Below are positions 62,368 through 64,000 of a stretch of 64,000 nucleotides of DNA, piece by piece (within the stretch, counting starts at the first letter, position 1; each line of letters begins with the position of its first letter). The DNA is taken from positions 19,149,143 to 19,213,142 of the forward strand of contig OW203724.1 of the NCBI GenBank assembly GCA_934045075.1, given 5' to 3'. Made by a program: the position numbers and the translations under genes. Under the pieces are notes generated by a model that saw only the letters and a program-made list of their open reading frames with translations, was not told where the DNA came from and made no database searches. This DNA is from Yponomeuta sedellus. Lineage: Eukaryota > Arthropoda > Insecta > Lepidoptera > Yponomeutidae.

Positions 62368-62812
62368 AAAAAATATTTAAAAAAATAAAAGAACCCGACT
62401 GCAGTGATAAATCAACTGAAAGGGAAAAATAAGATAATTTTATTTTCAAATGCTAATGTCGAATCAGAAGAGTTCATGCTGCTTTACTTGAGGGACCAAA
62501 TAATATAACTTTATAAGCATTATTTGCTCAAACTGTTGCATTTATTATTTTATATAAAATGATGCAGTCGGGACCCATTAGAGGACTTTAAACAAACAGT
62601 AATGGGTCCCGACTGCAACATTTTATATAAAATAATAAATGCAACAGTTTGAGCAAATAATGCTTATAAAGTTATATTATTTGGTCCCTCAAGTAAAGCA
62701 GCATGAACTCTTCTGATTCGACATTAGCATTTGAAAATAAAATTATCTTATTTTTCCCTTTCAGTTGATTTATCACTGCAGTCGGGTTCTTTTATTTTTT
62801 TAAATATTTTTT
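62368..62812. repeat. Near-perfect long hairpin: 212-bp arms, 21-nt loop
   Basis: 62368-62579 pairs without gaps with 62601-62812; one mismatch was seen (GATGCAG against CTGCAAC). Each arm begins with GAACCCGACTGCAG and ends with TGCAGTCGGGACCCATT, so every arm is itself bounded by short inverted repeats. Loop: TAGAGGACTTTAAACAAACAG region. Confidence 0.95.
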
Positions 62813-63309
62813 TTTATTTTTGACCTTTTAGTGACTCAGTAAAACTATAAAATTTAAAGGTCCATCTGTTCTGCTTACATGCTTTAAATCGTTATATTAT
62901 TTTATTTCCTGAATGAATGTTAGTTTATTGCTTTATTTTCTTTTGTTCGACATTGGATATGTCGCGGCAAATCATAAATATTTTTACTGATATACTTGTT
63001 TGATATAGTCATAGGTACCACCTGCCTGCATTAAAAATTTATGTCGTACGATATTTTTAGCTAGTATAATGAATATGGTCTAATAGTGTTATACGATCTA
63101 GAATATTTGCAAAGGAAACGACAGATTTTTTTCTTTATTATCCTTACATAAATTGTCTGTTTTTTATGTAGCCTAAAAACGCTCCACTGCACCTAGTTAT
63201 TTAATGTTAACGATTGTAGGTGGGTACTGGAATAGTCACGAATTATGTCCTCGACCTGAACGGCGCTCAGCTTTCGACATCTCCAGAGTAGAATTCTTCG
63301 TGCTTGCAT

Positions 63310-63705
63310 TGCTGGGCCCAGTCTTCGGTCTCGCTAATTACTTAGAATAAGGACTTGTGAATGGGAACATAAATGGTCTGAGCCTTCAGCCGCGGCCTGT
63401 ACAAAGGCGCGACAGGTTTCCTCCTAACAGCAACTTTAAGTAAGTGTCGCGGCTTTCGACCGACTATTCCGAGACTATTCTCTCCATTTGGCATCAGCGT
63501 AAATAGAGCTCAGCATTTGGAATCGCCATGGGAGTATTCCTCTAGCCCGCTTCACAGCCTTTGGCCGTGCCGCGACCTGTATTGAGCTGAGCTCGGCCTT
63601 CAACCTCGTCGCGGCAAGTTTCCTCGCACCCGCATGATGGGGCACGGCCTTCGGCCTGGCGTAGTTACTTAGAGTTGTGGCATGGGCGTGGAGACATACA
63701 AAATC
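63310..63705 (+). repeat. Degenerate direct repeat, period about 325 bp
   Basis: CAGTCTTCGGTCTCGCTAAT-TACTTAGA at 63320 and ACGGCCTTCGGCCTGGCGTA-GTTACTTAGA at 63644; related CCTTCAGCCGCGGCCTG, CTTTGGCCGTGCCGCGACC and CCTTCAACCTCGTCGCGGC pieces lie between. GC-rich, low coding signal. Confidence 0.4.
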
Positions 63706-64000
63706 TTGGTTTTCTGAATGCCAAAATATTACCGGAATTAAAATGAAACTACAACAAATTCATCTTGAGGTGGCCCCTTAAAGCATTAAAATTTTTACTG
63801 AATATTTAGGTAGGCAATAGATAAGCAATCTTTGGTCTCACAAGTGAACAGGAAACCTAACACAAAATCATAATCTTATTTTCGGAGGAAACGAGATAAA
63901 ATTCGTTAAGATGAATAGAGCTACAATTTTTTTTATTTCATGTTTCCTACGATACGAGGTCACGGAGGATCCGTCTTCGGTTACCAGTGAGAGCGTTCAA

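Noticed and set aside
1..64000. CRISPR arrays, operons, phage or integron structures
   Set aside because: The DNA is eukaryotic: GT/AG introns, SINEs, LINEs and an insect Ig receptor; the regular repeats are microsatellites without spacers.

Overview
The window is AT-rich, intron-rich, repeat-laden nuclear DNA from an insect, almost certainly a moth or butterfly. The evidence is tRNA-derived SINE bodies with the motif GGAAAACATCGTGAGGAAACC-like, RTE-type LINE tails ending near GTCCAGCAGTGGAC, a cecropia-like mariner, and an insect neuronal immunoglobulin gene. There are no operons, ribosome-binding sites or CRISPR arrays.

One host protein-coding gene can be supported: a dpr-family (defective proboscis extension response) two-Ig cell-surface receptor on the minus strand. 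Five exons were assembled by eye: 48892-48655, 41541-41331, 40063-39936, 25982-25814 and 23019-22895 (stop). All four introns have GT/AG ends and the phases agree (0, 1, 0, 1). The visible 289 residues hold Ig1 (Cys70-Cys132), Ig2 (Cys173-Cys232) and the GEHPAAMQ-type end with a hydrophobic tail that fits a GPI anchor. The signal-peptide exon was not found. A candidate poly(A) signal is at 22656-22651.

Layout: 1-22.4 kb is downstream of the gene and holds repeats only (foldback elements, LINE tails, a restriction-like-endonuclease LINE fragment at 16.2-16.9 kb, and a compound tetranucleotide array at 17.1-17.7 kb). 22.6-48.9 kb is the dpr gene with introns of 2.8, 14.0, 1.3 and 7.1 kb. The large third intron carries tandemly amplified copies of its own 3' end, a LINE reduced to ORF1 plus the end of ORF2, and nested SINEs. 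48.9-64 kb is upstream of the visible exons and holds a mariner with complete inverted repeats, more SINEs, a TACA array and a near-perfect 212-bp-arm hairpin.

The strongest unexplained signals are (a) a recurrent pattern of perfect palindromes with loops of about 2-10 nt, several paired with an exact direct repeat of the same sequence, (b) an abundant SINE of about 360 bp whose head resembles the 5S rRNA internal promoter, and (c) duplicated pieces of dpr splice junctions lying inside dpr introns.
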